NCBI RefSeq assembly: GCF_943181405.1
Contig: NZ_CALPBY010000008.1
Location: 62,001-126,000 of the forward strand
Origin: Cellulosimicrobium sp. Marseille-Q4280
GTDB lineage: Bacteria; Actinomycetota; Actinomycetes; Actinomycetales; Cellulomonadaceae
DNA: 64,000 nt
Direction of reading: 5' to 3'
The position numbers and the translations under genes are program-made. The notes under the pieces were generated by a model, which was given only the letters and a program-made list of their open reading frames with translations, made no database searches and was not told the origin of the DNA. Shown here one piece after another: positions 26,871 through 35,685 of this stretch. Positions within the stretch are counted from its first letter, which is position 1, and every line of letters begins with the position of its first letter.

Positions 26871-27049
26871 GCGCGGGCGCCGGGTCCGTCCCGCCGCGTG
26901 CCGGCCTGTGCCGGTGCGTGGCGCGGCGGCCCGGCGCCGCGCCCGTCTGACCCTCCGGTCGTCCGGAGGCACCGCAGAGCTGGACGGGGCCGGCACCCCG
27001 GGTCGCGTGGGCACGCCCGTGCCCGACGCGTCGACCCCGACGAGGACCC

Positions 27050-27104
27050 TTGTCAGATGTGAACGCTCACACTACGGTGGGCCGCGAGCCTGTTAACGCT
27101 CACA
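27050..27104 (+). promoter_or_regulatory. Promoter and paired type A operators for the large GH51 gene
   Basis: TTGTCA (27050-27055) and TACGGT (27073-27078) have a 17-base spacer filled by the operator TGTGAACGCTCACA (27058-27071). A second site, TGTTAACGCTCACA (27091-27104), lies 33 bases further on, just before the ribosome site. The arrangement fits repression of initiation plus a roadblock. Confidence 0.7.
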
Positions 27105-27146
27105 CGGATGGCACGGACCACGTCTCTCAACGAGGAGAGGAAGGCC

Positions 27147-30100
27147 ATGGATCACCCCGAGGACCCCCTGAGCACCCGGACGCGGAGGTGGCGCCGGACG
27201 GTCGCCGTCGCGCTCGCGGGCGGACTGGTCGGCACCGTCGCGCTCGCGTCGTCGCTGCCGGCGTCCGCCGCGGAGCCCGACCTGCCCGACGGTGCGTGGG
27301 TCGACACGTTCGACGGCACCGCGCTCGGCGCGGACTGGACCGTCGTCAACCCGGTGCCCGAGGCGCTCACCGTCGCCGACGGCGCGCTGACCCTCCGTTC
27401 GCAGCCGGGCGACACGTGGCAGACGAACAACACCGCCAAGAACGTCGTCGTGCTCGACGTGCCCGACGGCGATTTCACGGTCGTCACCCACGTCGAGGCT
27501 CCGGTCGACCGCGTCTACCAGGGCGCGGGCCTCATCGCGTGGCAGGACATGGACAACTACGTCCGCTCGGGGCTGACCTTCGTCGGCGACCTGTCGCCGT
27601 CGGGCCGCGCCATCGAGAACGACGTCGAGTCGGGCGGCGTGTTCGCCGCCGACTCGTTCACCGACCGGCCCGGCTCCACGGGCGAGACGCTGCGCATGCA
27701 GCGGGCGGGCGACACGATCACCACGTCGTACTGGGACGGGACGGCCTGGCAGCCGACCGGGTCCGTCGACGTCGACTTCCCGACCACGCAGGTCGGGCTC
27801 TACGCGCTCGCCGCGCAGGACGGCACGTCGCACACCGCGGTCTTCGACTACGTGGCGCTGACGGCGGCGGAGGGCGAGGACCAGGTGCCCGACGGCGCGT
27901 TCACGCTCGCCGGACCGGGCGACGCCCGGTACCTCGTCGCGACCGACGACGGGCTCGCGCTCGACGACGAGCGTCCCGCGACGACCGTCGCGCTCGAGGC
28001 GACCGCCGTCGACGGCGCACCCGGCACGTCGCCGGTGACGCTCGCGGTCGGTGACCGTCCCGTCGTCGTCACCGGAGACCCGGAGCCCCGCCTCGCCCTC
28101 GGAGGCGCGGGCACGGACGGCACGGCGCTGCGGATCACCGACGCGGGCGGCGGGAAGGTCTGGCTGCGCAGCGCCGCCGACCCCGAGCAGCACGCCGGCG
28201 TGCGTGCGGAGGACGGCGCGCTCGTCCTCGGCCCGCGCGACGCGGCGACGCCGCTGACGCTCACGCCGACGTCGAGCGCCGAGCACGAGCTCACGGTCGA
28301 CCTCGCGGGCGAGCGGACCGAGATGAGCGACGAGCTCTACGGCATCTTCTACGAGGACATCAACTACGCCGCGGACGGCGGGCTCTACGCGGAGCTCGTG
28401 CGCAACCGGTCGTTCGAGTTCAACAACCAGGACAACGGGTCGTTCACGGGCCTCACCGCCTGGGCCGCCGCGAACCGCGGCGGCGCCACGGCCACGACCC
28501 AGGTCGTGAACGACGCCGGCCGGCTCAACGCCACGAACCGGAACTACCTCAACCTGACCACGACGGCGGCGGGTGCCGGCGTGCGCAACGCGGGCTACAA
28601 CACGGGCCTGTTCGTCGAGGAGGGGGAGTCGTACGACTTCTCCGTCTGGGCACGGTCGGCCACGGCACAGACCGTCACGGTCCGCGTCGAGGACGAGGCC
28701 GGGACGACCGCCTACGCGACCGGTCAGGTCGCTGTCGACGGCTCGAACACGTGGAAGAAGTACGACGTCACGCTCGCCGCGACCGGCACGACGAACGCCG
28801 GCCGGCTCGCGCTGCTCTCCGGCGCGGCCGGGACGCTCGCCGTCGACCAGGTGTCGCTCTTCCCGCAGGACACGTGGGTCGGCCCGGTGAACGGTCAGTC
28901 CGTGCTCCGCAGGGACCTCGCCGAGAAGATCGAGGCGCTCGACCCGCAGTTCCTGCGCTTCCCGGGCGGGTGCGTGACGAACGTCGGCACGTTCCGCACG
29001 TACGAGGAGTCCGGCTTCACGGACCGCCGTCGCACGTACCAGTGGAAGGAGACCATCGGTCCGGTCGAGGAGCGCGCGACCAACTGGAACTTCTGGGGCT
29101 ACAACCAGTCGTACGGCATCGGGTACCTCGAGTACTTCCTCTTCGCCGAGGACCTCGGCGCGACCCCGCTGCCCGTGGTGTCCGTCGGGGCCAACGGCTG
29201 CGGCAGCACCATCCCGGAGATGACCGACCCCGCGCAGATCCAGCGCTGGGTGCAGGACACGGTCGACCTGATCGAGTTCGCCAACGGCGACGTCACGACC
29301 GAGTGGGGCGCGGTGCGCGCCGAGCTCGGCCACCCGGAGCCGTTCGACCTCAAGTACATCGGGCTCGGCAACGAGGAGAACACGAAGACGTTCGAGGCGA
29401 ACTTCCCGGCCTTCCGGGATGCCATCGCGGCGGAGTACCCGGACATCGAGATCATCTCCAACTCCGGCCCCGACGACACCGGCGCGCGCTTCGACGAGCT
29501 CTGGGAGTTCAACCGCGAGCAGGGCGTCGACATGGTCGACGAGCACTACTACAACGACCCGTCGTGGTTCCTCGAGAACGACGAGCGCTACGACTCCTAC
29601 GACCGCGAGGGCCCGCAGGTCTTCCTCGGGGAGTACGCGTCGCGCGGCAACACGTTCGCCAACGCGCTGTCCGAGGCGGCGTTCATGACGGGCCTCGAGC
29701 GCAACTCCGACGTCGTGCGGCTCGCGTCGTACGCGCCGCTGCTCGCCAACGAGTCGTACGTGCAGTGGTCGCCCGACGCGATCTGGTTCGACAACGACGA
29801 GTCGTGGGGCTCGGTCAACTACTACGTGCAGCAGATGTTCTCCGCGAACGTCGGCGACCAGGTGGTCCCGAGCACGCACACCGGCCCGCCCGCCGAGGGT
29901 GCGACGGTGGACGGCGGGGTCTTCCTGTCGACGTGGAGCACCGCCGCGCAGTACGACAACGTGCGCGTGACGGACAACGCGAGCGGCGACGTCCTGTTCT
30001 CCGACGACTTCGAGTCCGGGGCCGACCAGTGGGAGCCGCAGTCGGGCACGTGGGCCGCGCAGGACGGCGCGTACGTGCAGTCGGCGACGAACGTCACCGA

Positions 30101-31034
30101 CGCGCGCTCGATCATCGAGGGCGCGTACGCGAAGGACTGGTCGAGCTACACGCTCGAGCTCGACGCGCGCAAGACGTCCGGGTCGGAGGGCTTCCTCGTC
30201 GGCTTCGCCGCCGGCGGCCCGAACGACTACTACTGGTGGAACCTCGGCGGCTGGAACAACACGCGCCAGGCCCTCCAGCGGGCCGACGGCGGGAGCGCCA
30301 ACGAGGTGAAGGCGGTCGAGAACCACAGCATCGAGTCCGGCCAGCCGTACCACGTGAAGATCGTGGTCGAGGGCTCGACGATCGAGCTGTACCTCGACGG
30401 CGAGCTCCAGATGTCGTACGAGCAGCCGACCAGGAAGTCGCTCTACCAGGTCGTCACGCGGGACGACGACACGGGCGACGTGGTGGTCAAGGTCGTCAAC
30501 CCGACCGAGACCGCGGCGCGGACCCAGGTGCACGTGGACGGGCTGGAGGACGCGACCGGCATCGCCTCGGAAGCGACCGTCACCGAGATGGTGGGTGCGC
30601 CGTCGGACACCAACACCAAGGCCGACCCCGAGCTCCTGGTGCCGGTCGAGCGGACGATCACCGGCGTGGGCGAGGACTTCTCGTACGAGTTCCCCGCGCA
30701 CTCGATCACGTTCGTCCGGCTCCACGCGAGCGAGGCCGCGCCGGAGCTCGACCTCGACGTGACCGCGCAGGCGCGCTGCCTCGCCGGCAAGACCTACGTC
30801 GCGGTGCGGGCCACGAACGGGGAGGACGTCGCCGTGGACGTCACGCTCGCCACGCCGTTCGGCACCAAGGCGTTCGCGGACGTCGCGCCGGGCAAGAACG
30901 CGTACCAGTCGTTCGCGACGCGCGCGGTCTCCGTCCCCGCGGGTTCCGCGACCGTCACGGGCACGGCCGTGGTCGACGGCGAGGAGGTCACCTCGACCGT
31001 CGACGTCGCCTACGACGCGCTCGGCTGCGGCTGA
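27147..31034 (+). CDS. Secreted multidomain GH51 alpha-L-arabinofuranosidase
   Basis: A 1295-residue exported enzyme. Signal peptide about 1-42. A concanavalin-like N-terminal domain (about 48-245) and a beta-rich linker domain (about 248-378) precede GH51 (from about 381). The acid/base is Glu743 ('LGNEENTKTF') and the nucleophile Glu829 ('FLGEYASRG'). A CBM4/9-like jelly-roll is inserted early in GH51 (about 410-580), and a second concanavalin/DUF1080-like domain (about 917-1098) interrupts the C-terminal beta-domain. The recurrent Cys module (about 1200-1295) ends the protein. ATG 27147 has GAGGAGAGGAAGG upstream; a start at 27108 would leave no room after the operator. It heads the block of large secreted enzymes and is controlled by type A sites. 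Confidence 0.88.
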   Translation: MDHPEDPLSTRTRRWRRTVAVALAGGLVGTVALASSLPASAAEPDLPDGAWVDTFDGTALGADWTVVNPVPEALTVADGALTLRSQPGDTWQTNNTAKNVVVLDVPDGDFTVVTHVEAPVDRVYQGAGLIAWQDMDNYVRSGLTFVGDLSPSGRAIENDVESGGVFAADSFTDRPGSTGETLRMQRAGDTITTSYWDGTAWQPTGSVDVDFPTTQVGLYALAAQDGTSHTAVFDYVALTAAEGEDQVPDGAFTLAGPGDARYLVATDDGLALDDERPATTVALEATAVDGAPGTSPVTLAVGDRPVVVTGDPEPRLALGGAGTDGTALRITDAGGGKVWLRSAADPEQHAGVRAEDGALVLGPRDAATPLTLTPTSSAEHELTVDLAGERTEMSDELYGIFYEDINYAADGGLYAELVRNRSFEFNNQDNGSFTGLTAWAAANRGGATATTQVVNDAGRLNATNRNYLNLTTTAAGAGVRNAGYNTGLFVEEGESYDFSVWARSATAQTVTVRVEDEAGTTAYATGQVAVDGSNTWKKYDVTLAATGTTNAGRLALLSGAAGTLAVDQVSLFPQDTWVGPVNGQSVLRRDLAEKIEALDPQFLRFPGGCVTNVGTFRTYEESGFTDRRRTYQWKETIGPVEERATNWNFWGYNQSYGIGYLEYFLFAEDLGATPLPVVSVGANGCGSTIPEMTDPAQIQRWVQDTVDLIEFANGDVTTEWGAVRAELGHPEPFDLKYIGLGNEENTKTFEANFPAFRDAIAAEYPDIEIISNSGPDDTGARFDELWEFNREQGVDMVDEHYYNDPSWFLENDERYDSYDREGPQVFLGEYASRGNTFANALSEAAFMTGLERNSDVVRLASYAPLLANESYVQWSPDAIWFDNDESWGSVNYYVQQMFSANVGDQVVPSTHTGPPAEGATVDGGVFLSTWSTAAQYDNVRVTDNASGDVLFSDDFESGADQWEPQSGTWAAQDGAYVQSATNVTDARSIIEGAYAKDWSSYTLELDARKTSGSEGFLVGFAAGGPNDYYWWNLGGWNNTRQALQRADGGSANEVKAVENHSIESGQPYHVKIVVEGSTIELYLDGELQMSYEQPTRKSLYQVVTRDDDTGDVVVKVVNPTETAARTQVHVDGLEDATGIASEATVTEMVGAPSDTNTKADPELLVPVERTITGVGEDFSYEFPAHSITFVRLHASEAAPELDLDVTAQARCLAGKTYVAVRATNGEDVAVDVTLATPFGTKAFADVAPGKNAYQSFATRAVSVPAGSATVTGTAVVDGEEVTSTVDVAYDALGCG

Positions 31035-31049
31035 ACACCGTGAGGTAGA

Positions 31050-31106
31050 GCCCGGGTACCGACGGCCGCCCCGCCTCCGCGGGCGGGGCGGCCTCGGTGC
31101 TCGGGC
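31050..31106 (+). terminator. Terminator hairpin after the large GH51 gene
   Basis: GGCCGCCCCGCC pairs with GGCGGGGCGGCC around a TCCGC-type loop, extended by CCGGGTACCGA and TCGGTGCTCGGG with few mismatches. It begins 15 bases after the stop and is preceded by TGAGGTAGAGCC, a degenerate relative of the palindromic intergenic element. The rest of 31035-31340 contains only a dispersed repeat. Confidence 0.75.
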
Positions 31107-31157
31107 TGCCGCGCCGTCACCTCGGGCGTTCGGCCGGCGGTCTCCGCGCGCGGCTCT

Positions 31158-31183
31158 ACGCCCTTCGCATCCGACGCCGCCCC
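31158..31183 (-). repeat. Dispersed 26-bp intergenic repeat, copy 2
   Basis: ACGCCCTTCGCATCCGAC followed by GCCGCCCC matches the reverse complement of 11720-11745 with one mismatch. Gene-free surroundings in both places argue against coding conservation. Confidence 0.6.
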
Positions 31184-31340
31184 GCCCGCTCGACCGTCAG
31201 GTCGCCACGGCGGTGGCGGCCTAGGGCTCGACCTGGCAGCCCGCTTCCCTCGTGGCCGGTCCGACAGGCCACGAGGGTCACCACCCCGACCGCACGACGT
31301 CGCCGGGCACCGCAGCCCGCGCGTGACCCGAGGAGCAACG

Positions 31341-34300
31341 ATGCATCCGAGAACGACCGACGGCGTGCGCCGTCGACCCGGTGGGCCGGCGCGGCTCGCC
31401 GCCGTCGCCGCCGCCACCGCGCTGGCCCTGACCACCTGGGCGCCCACCGCCGTCGCGGTCGAGCCCGCGCTGTCCGACCCCGTCCTCGACCTCGCGTTCG
31501 AGGGCGACGTCACCGACTCCGGCCCGCTCGCGCACCCCGTGTCGCTGCGCGGCCACGCCGGGTCCGCGCCCACCGGCTACGCGTACGTGGACGGCGTCGT
31601 CCCCGGGACCCAGGCCCTGCGCCTGACCGGGAACACGTACCTCGACCTCGGCACGTCCACGGAGCTGCAGCCCGAGGACCTCACGCTCTCCTTCTGGATC
31701 GAGCCGAGCGGGAGGCTCGCCGGCGAGCACCTCGTCACGTGGAACAAGCGCGCCTACAACTCCGACGGCTGGTACCTGTCGTCGGAGTCCGACACGGTTC
31801 CGCTCGCGCTGTCGATCGGCCCCGCGTCCGGCCAGCCGTACAAGGTGCGCGTCGCGAGCTCCGACCGCGCGTCGTTCTTCCCCGCGGACGAGTGGACGCA
31901 CGTCGTCGTCACGTACGACCGCACGACGAAGGACGTCGCGTTCTACCGCAACGGCGAGAAGGTGCCGTCCACGGTGGCCACCGCGGTCGGCGGCGACGCG
32001 ACCGGCGTGCTCGGCTCCGACCCGGCGCTGCCCAAGACCATCGGCTTCAACGGCCCGCAGTACAACGGCGGCTACCTCCGGGCGGCGCTCGACCAGTACC
32101 GGCTGTACGACGGCGTCGCGAACCTCGCGGACGTCGTCGGGCTCTACGAGGAGTCGGGGCAGGTGATCGACCGCGACGCCGTCGCGCGCGACGACGCCGA
32201 CGGCCTGACGCTGCCCGAGCGCGCCACCGTCGCGCTCGTGCTGCCCGACACCGCGTCGCGCGGCTCGACGGTGACGTGGCGGTCCTCCGACCCCGACGTC
32301 ATCGGGACCGACGGCGCGGTGAACCGGCCCGCGCTCGGCGAGGACGACGCGCACGTGACCCTCACCGCGAGCGTCCGCTACCTCGACGGCGAGCCGGTCA
32401 CGCGGGAGTTCGAGGTGCTCGTGCCCGCGGTCGTCGACGAGACGCCGCTCGAGGACACGGCGTTGCCCTCGGTGCTGCTCTCCGACGACTTCCTGCAGAA
32501 CGCGGCGTCGAAGGAGCACGAGTACCTGCTCAGCCTCGACGCGGAGACGTTCCTCTACGAGTTCTACAAGGTCGGGGGGCTGACCCCGACGACCGCGGCG
32601 GGGTACGGCGGCTGGGAGCGCAGCAACGCGGTGAACTTCCGCGGGCACGCGTTCGGCCACTACCTGTCGGCCCTCTCGATGTCGTGGTCGTCGACTCCCG
32701 ACCAGGCCACGAAGGACGCGCTCTTCACGGAGATCGAGCAGGCCGTGGGAGGGCTCTCGCGCGTCCAGGACGCCTACGCGGCGTCGCACCCGGGCTCGGC
32801 GGGCTACGTGTCCGCGTTCCGCGAGTCGATCCTCGACGAGGTGCAGGGCACGGGGTCGTCCGACGAGAACGTCATCGTGCCCTGGTACAACCTGCACAAG
32901 GTGCTCGCCGGGCTGCTCGACGTCGCCGAGTACGTCGACGGGCCCGTCGGCGACGAGGCGCTCGCGGTCGCGACCGACTTCGGGGTCTACGTGCAGGGTC
33001 GCGTGTCGAGGCTCCCGAGCACCGACGTCATGCTGCGCACCGAGTACGGCGGCATGAACGAGGCGCTGTACGAGCTCTTCGAGATCACGGGCGACGAGCG
33101 GATCAAGGACGCGGCGGAGGCGTTCGACGAGGTGTCGTTGTTCCGCCAGCTCGCCGCGGGCCAGGACGTCCTGCCGGGCAAGCACGCCAACACGCAGATC
33201 CCCAAGCTCCTCGGGGCGCTCAAGCGCTACCGCGTCTTCACGCAGAACCCCGAGTACTACGCGCTCCTCACGCAGGCGGAGAAGGACGAGCTGCCGATGT
33301 ACCTCGCGGCGGCGGAGAACTTCTTCGACATCGTCGTGCGCGACCACACCTACGTGACCGGGGCGAACAGCCAGGCGGAGCACTTCCACGAGCCCGGCTC
33401 GCTGCACGAGCACGCCGACGAGCAGGGCGACGCGCGCAACGCCGAGACGGCCGAGACGTGCAACGAGTACAACATGCTCAAGCTGTCGCGCGAGCTCTTC
33501 AAGCTCAGCAAGGACGTGCGGTACGCGGACTACTACGAGAACGCGTTCATCAACACGATCCTGTCGTCGCAGAACCCCGAGACCGGCACGACGACGTACT
33601 TCAACCCCATGGGCTCGGGCTACCACAAGGTGTTCAACCTGCCGTTCACGGAGTTCTGGTGCTGCACCGGGACCGGCATGGAGAACTTCTCCAAGCTCGG
33701 TGACTCGATCTACTTCACGGGCCAGGGCTCCGTGTGGGTGAACATGTTCTTCTCGTCGACGTTCGACCACGCGGCGCAGAACCTGCGCGTGGAGCAGGAG
33801 GCGAACCTGCCGAACGACGACACCGTGACGTTCCACGTCGCGGCGCTCGACGGCGGTGCGGTCGCCGAGGACGCGACGCTGCGCCTGCGCGTGCCGTCGT
33901 GGGCCGCGGGCGACGTGTCGCTCGAGGTGAACGGCGCCGTCGTCGAACCGGACGTGTCGCGCGGGTACGTCGTGCTGCCTGTCGCCGCCGGCGACGTGGT
34001 CCGGTACACGATGCCGATGGAGGTCTCCGTCGTCGACACCCCGGACAACCCGTACTTCGTCGCGTTCCGCTACGGGCCCGTGGTGCTGTCCGCCGACCTC
34101 GGCGCGGTCCCCGAGCCCGCGTGGCAGGGCACCGGCATCCTCGTGCGCTCGTCGACGCGCGACGAGGACGCCCAGACGACGATCACCGCGGCCGGGATGG
34201 GCGCGGACGAGTGGAAGGAGCGCATCACCGAGAACCTCGTGCGCGTCGAGGACGCGGCCGACGGACGGGTCCAGCTCCGCCTGCGCAGCACCGCCGACGC

Positions 34301-35540
34301 CGACGGGCTCGTCTTCACGCCCCACCACACCAACTGGGACGTGACGTACGGCCTGTACCTGAACCTCGACGAGCCCGACTCGGCGGCGTCGCAGGAGCGC
34401 ATCCTGCGCGCCAAGGAGGAGCTGCGGGACGCCGACCGCACGGTCGACGAGCTGACGAGCTTCGACAACAACAACTTCGAGAACGCGAAGAACCTGAAGC
34501 AGAGCGGGTCCTCGGTCGGCGCGTTCAGCGGTCGGCAGTTCCGGCACGCGAACGGCACCGGGTGGTTCAGCTACGACCTCATGATCGACCCGGCCTCCGC
34601 GACCAACCATCTGGGCGTCACCCTCTACTCGGGCGACCAGGGGCGGACGTTCGACGTCTACGTGAACGACGAGAAGCTGAAGACCATCACCACGGTCGCG
34701 AACGCTCCGGGCAAGGACGAGCAGGGCTTCTACGTCGACACGACCCAGCTCCCGGCGAAGTACCTGGAGCTCGGGGAGGCCACGCGCTGGAAGGTCGACA
34801 GCGCGGGAGAGCTGGTCCTCGACGAGGACGGGGAACGCATCCCCGTCGTGACCGTGCGGTTCCAGGCGACCGGCGGGTGGGCCGGCGGCGTCTTCGGTGT
34901 GGGTGTCGACCGGGCGGCGTCGTACGACGCGACGCCGGGCCTGTCGGCGCTCGAGTTCGACACCGGGACGCTCGCGCCCGCGTTCGACCCGGCGACGACG
35001 GCCTACACGCTGACGGTTCCGGAGGGCACGGCGAGCGTCGTGCTCGACGCCGACCCGCACGTGCCGAGCGGGCTCGTCCGCGTCGACGGCGTGCTGGTCG
35101 ACGACACGCGAGGGCGGCTCGTGACGCTGCCCGAGGACGGCTCGGGACGCACGCTCGAGGTCGTCGGCGTCGCGCAGGACCACACGACGTCGACGACCTA
35201 CACGGTCGAGATCGTGCCCGGCGAGGTGACGCCGGAGCCCGAGGTCGAGCTGGTCGTCGAGGCGACAGCACGGTGCCTCGCCGGGAAGGCGTACGTCGCG
35301 GTGCGGGCGACGAACGCGGGCGACGTGCCGGCGGACGTCACGCTGGTGACGCCGTTCGGGACGAAGGCGTTCGCCGGCGTCGCGCCCGGCAAGGCGGCCT
35401 ACCAGTCGTTCGCGGTGCGGGCGTCGTCGGTGGCGGGGGGCACGGCGACGGTCACGGGCACCGCGGTCCTCGACACCTCCGACGGTCCGCAGCCCGTCAC
35501 CACGGAGCACGACGCCGCGTTCGACGCGGCCACGTGCTGA
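31341..35540 (+). CDS. Secreted GH127-type beta-L-arabinofuranosidase with LamG, Ig-like and C-terminal module
   Basis: A 1399-residue exported protein: signal peptide about 1-36, LamG-like domain (47-270), atypical Ig-like domain (277-367), GH127/DUF1680 catalytic domain (372-1000), a beta-sandwich (about 1034-1192), a cadherin-like domain (about 1194-1295) and the recurrent Cys module. The GH127 zinc site, three Cys and one Glu in Bifidobacterium HypBA1, is matched by Glu705 and Cys707 ('ETCNEYNM') and Cys774/Cys775 ('FWCCTGTGMEN'); one of these Cys is the nucleophile in the characterised enzyme. The likely substrate is beta-linked arabinofuranose as in extensin-type glycans, but the family has other activities. 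ATG 31341 has GAGGAG 8 bases upstream. Confidence 0.85.
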   Translation: MHPRTTDGVRRRPGGPARLAAVAAATALALTTWAPTAVAVEPALSDPVLDLAFEGDVTDSGPLAHPVSLRGHAGSAPTGYAYVDGVVPGTQALRLTGNTYLDLGTSTELQPEDLTLSFWIEPSGRLAGEHLVTWNKRAYNSDGWYLSSESDTVPLALSIGPASGQPYKVRVASSDRASFFPADEWTHVVVTYDRTTKDVAFYRNGEKVPSTVATAVGGDATGVLGSDPALPKTIGFNGPQYNGGYLRAALDQYRLYDGVANLADVVGLYEESGQVIDRDAVARDDADGLTLPERATVALVLPDTASRGSTVTWRSSDPDVIGTDGAVNRPALGEDDAHVTLTASVRYLDGEPVTREFEVLVPAVVDETPLEDTALPSVLLSDDFLQNAASKEHEYLLSLDAETFLYEFYKVGGLTPTTAAGYGGWERSNAVNFRGHAFGHYLSALSMSWSSTPDQATKDALFTEIEQAVGGLSRVQDAYAASHPGSAGYVSAFRESILDEVQGTGSSDENVIVPWYNLHKVLAGLLDVAEYVDGPVGDEALAVATDFGVYVQGRVSRLPSTDVMLRTEYGGMNEALYELFEITGDERIKDAAEAFDEVSLFRQLAAGQDVLPGKHANTQIPKLLGALKRYRVFTQNPEYYALLTQAEKDELPMYLAAAENFFDIVVRDHTYVTGANSQAEHFHEPGSLHEHADEQGDARNAETAETCNEYNMLKLSRELFKLSKDVRYADYYENAFINTILSSQNPETGTTTYFNPMGSGYHKVFNLPFTEFWCCTGTGMENFSKLGDSIYFTGQGSVWVNMFFSSTFDHAAQNLRVEQEANLPNDDTVTFHVAALDGGAVAEDATLRLRVPSWAAGDVSLEVNGAVVEPDVSRGYVVLPVAAGDVVRYTMPMEVSVVDTPDNPYFVAFRYGPVVLSADLGAVPEPAWQGTGILVRSSTRDEDAQTTITAAGMGADEWKERITENLVRVEDAADGRVQLRLRSTADADGLVFTPHHTNWDVTYGLYLNLDEPDSAASQERILRAKEELRDADRTVDELTSFDNNNFENAKNLKQSGSSVGAFSGRQFRHANGTGWFSYDLMIDPASATNHLGVTLYSGDQGRTFDVYVNDEKLKTITTVANAPGKDEQGFYVDTTQLPAKYLELGEATRWKVDSAGELVLDEDGERIPVVTVRFQATGGWAGGVFGVGVDRAASYDATPGLSALEFDTGTLAPAFDPATTAYTLTVPEGTASVVLDADPHVPSGLVRVDGVLVDDTRGRLVTLPEDGSGRTLEVVGVAQDHTTSTTYTVEIVPGEVTPEPEVELVVEATARCLAGKAYVAVRATNAGDVPADVTLVTPFGTKAFAGVAPGKAAYQSFAVRASSVAGGTATVTGTAVLDTSDGPQPVTTEHDAAFDAATC

Positions 35541-35541
35541 C

Positions 35542-35614
35542 CGCGAGGTAGAACCGCAGGTCGCGAGACAGAACCCGCCGGGTTCTCTCTCGCGACCGGA
35601 GGTTCTACCTCGCG
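35542..35614. repeat. Palindromic intergenic element (GAGGTAGAACC family)
   Basis: Nested inverted repeats: outer arms CGCGAGGTAGAACC (35542-35555) and GGTTCTACCTCGCG (35601-35614), inner arms GGTCGCGAGACAGAACCC and its near-complement. It starts two bases after the GH127 stop. Relatives lie at 41151 and 46528, with degenerate ones at 31042 and 49267. Likely a terminator or a mobile palindromic repeat. Confidence 0.75.
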
Positions 35615-35685
35615 ACGTCTGTCGTTCTCGATATCGATGACGACACCGATACCACCCGCAGCACGACCTCAAGGAGGAGGACGGG

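Noticed and set aside
35620-35645. TCGATATCGATGA near 35628 as a third operator type
   Set aside because: Partly palindromic, but found only once and dissimilar to both operator families.
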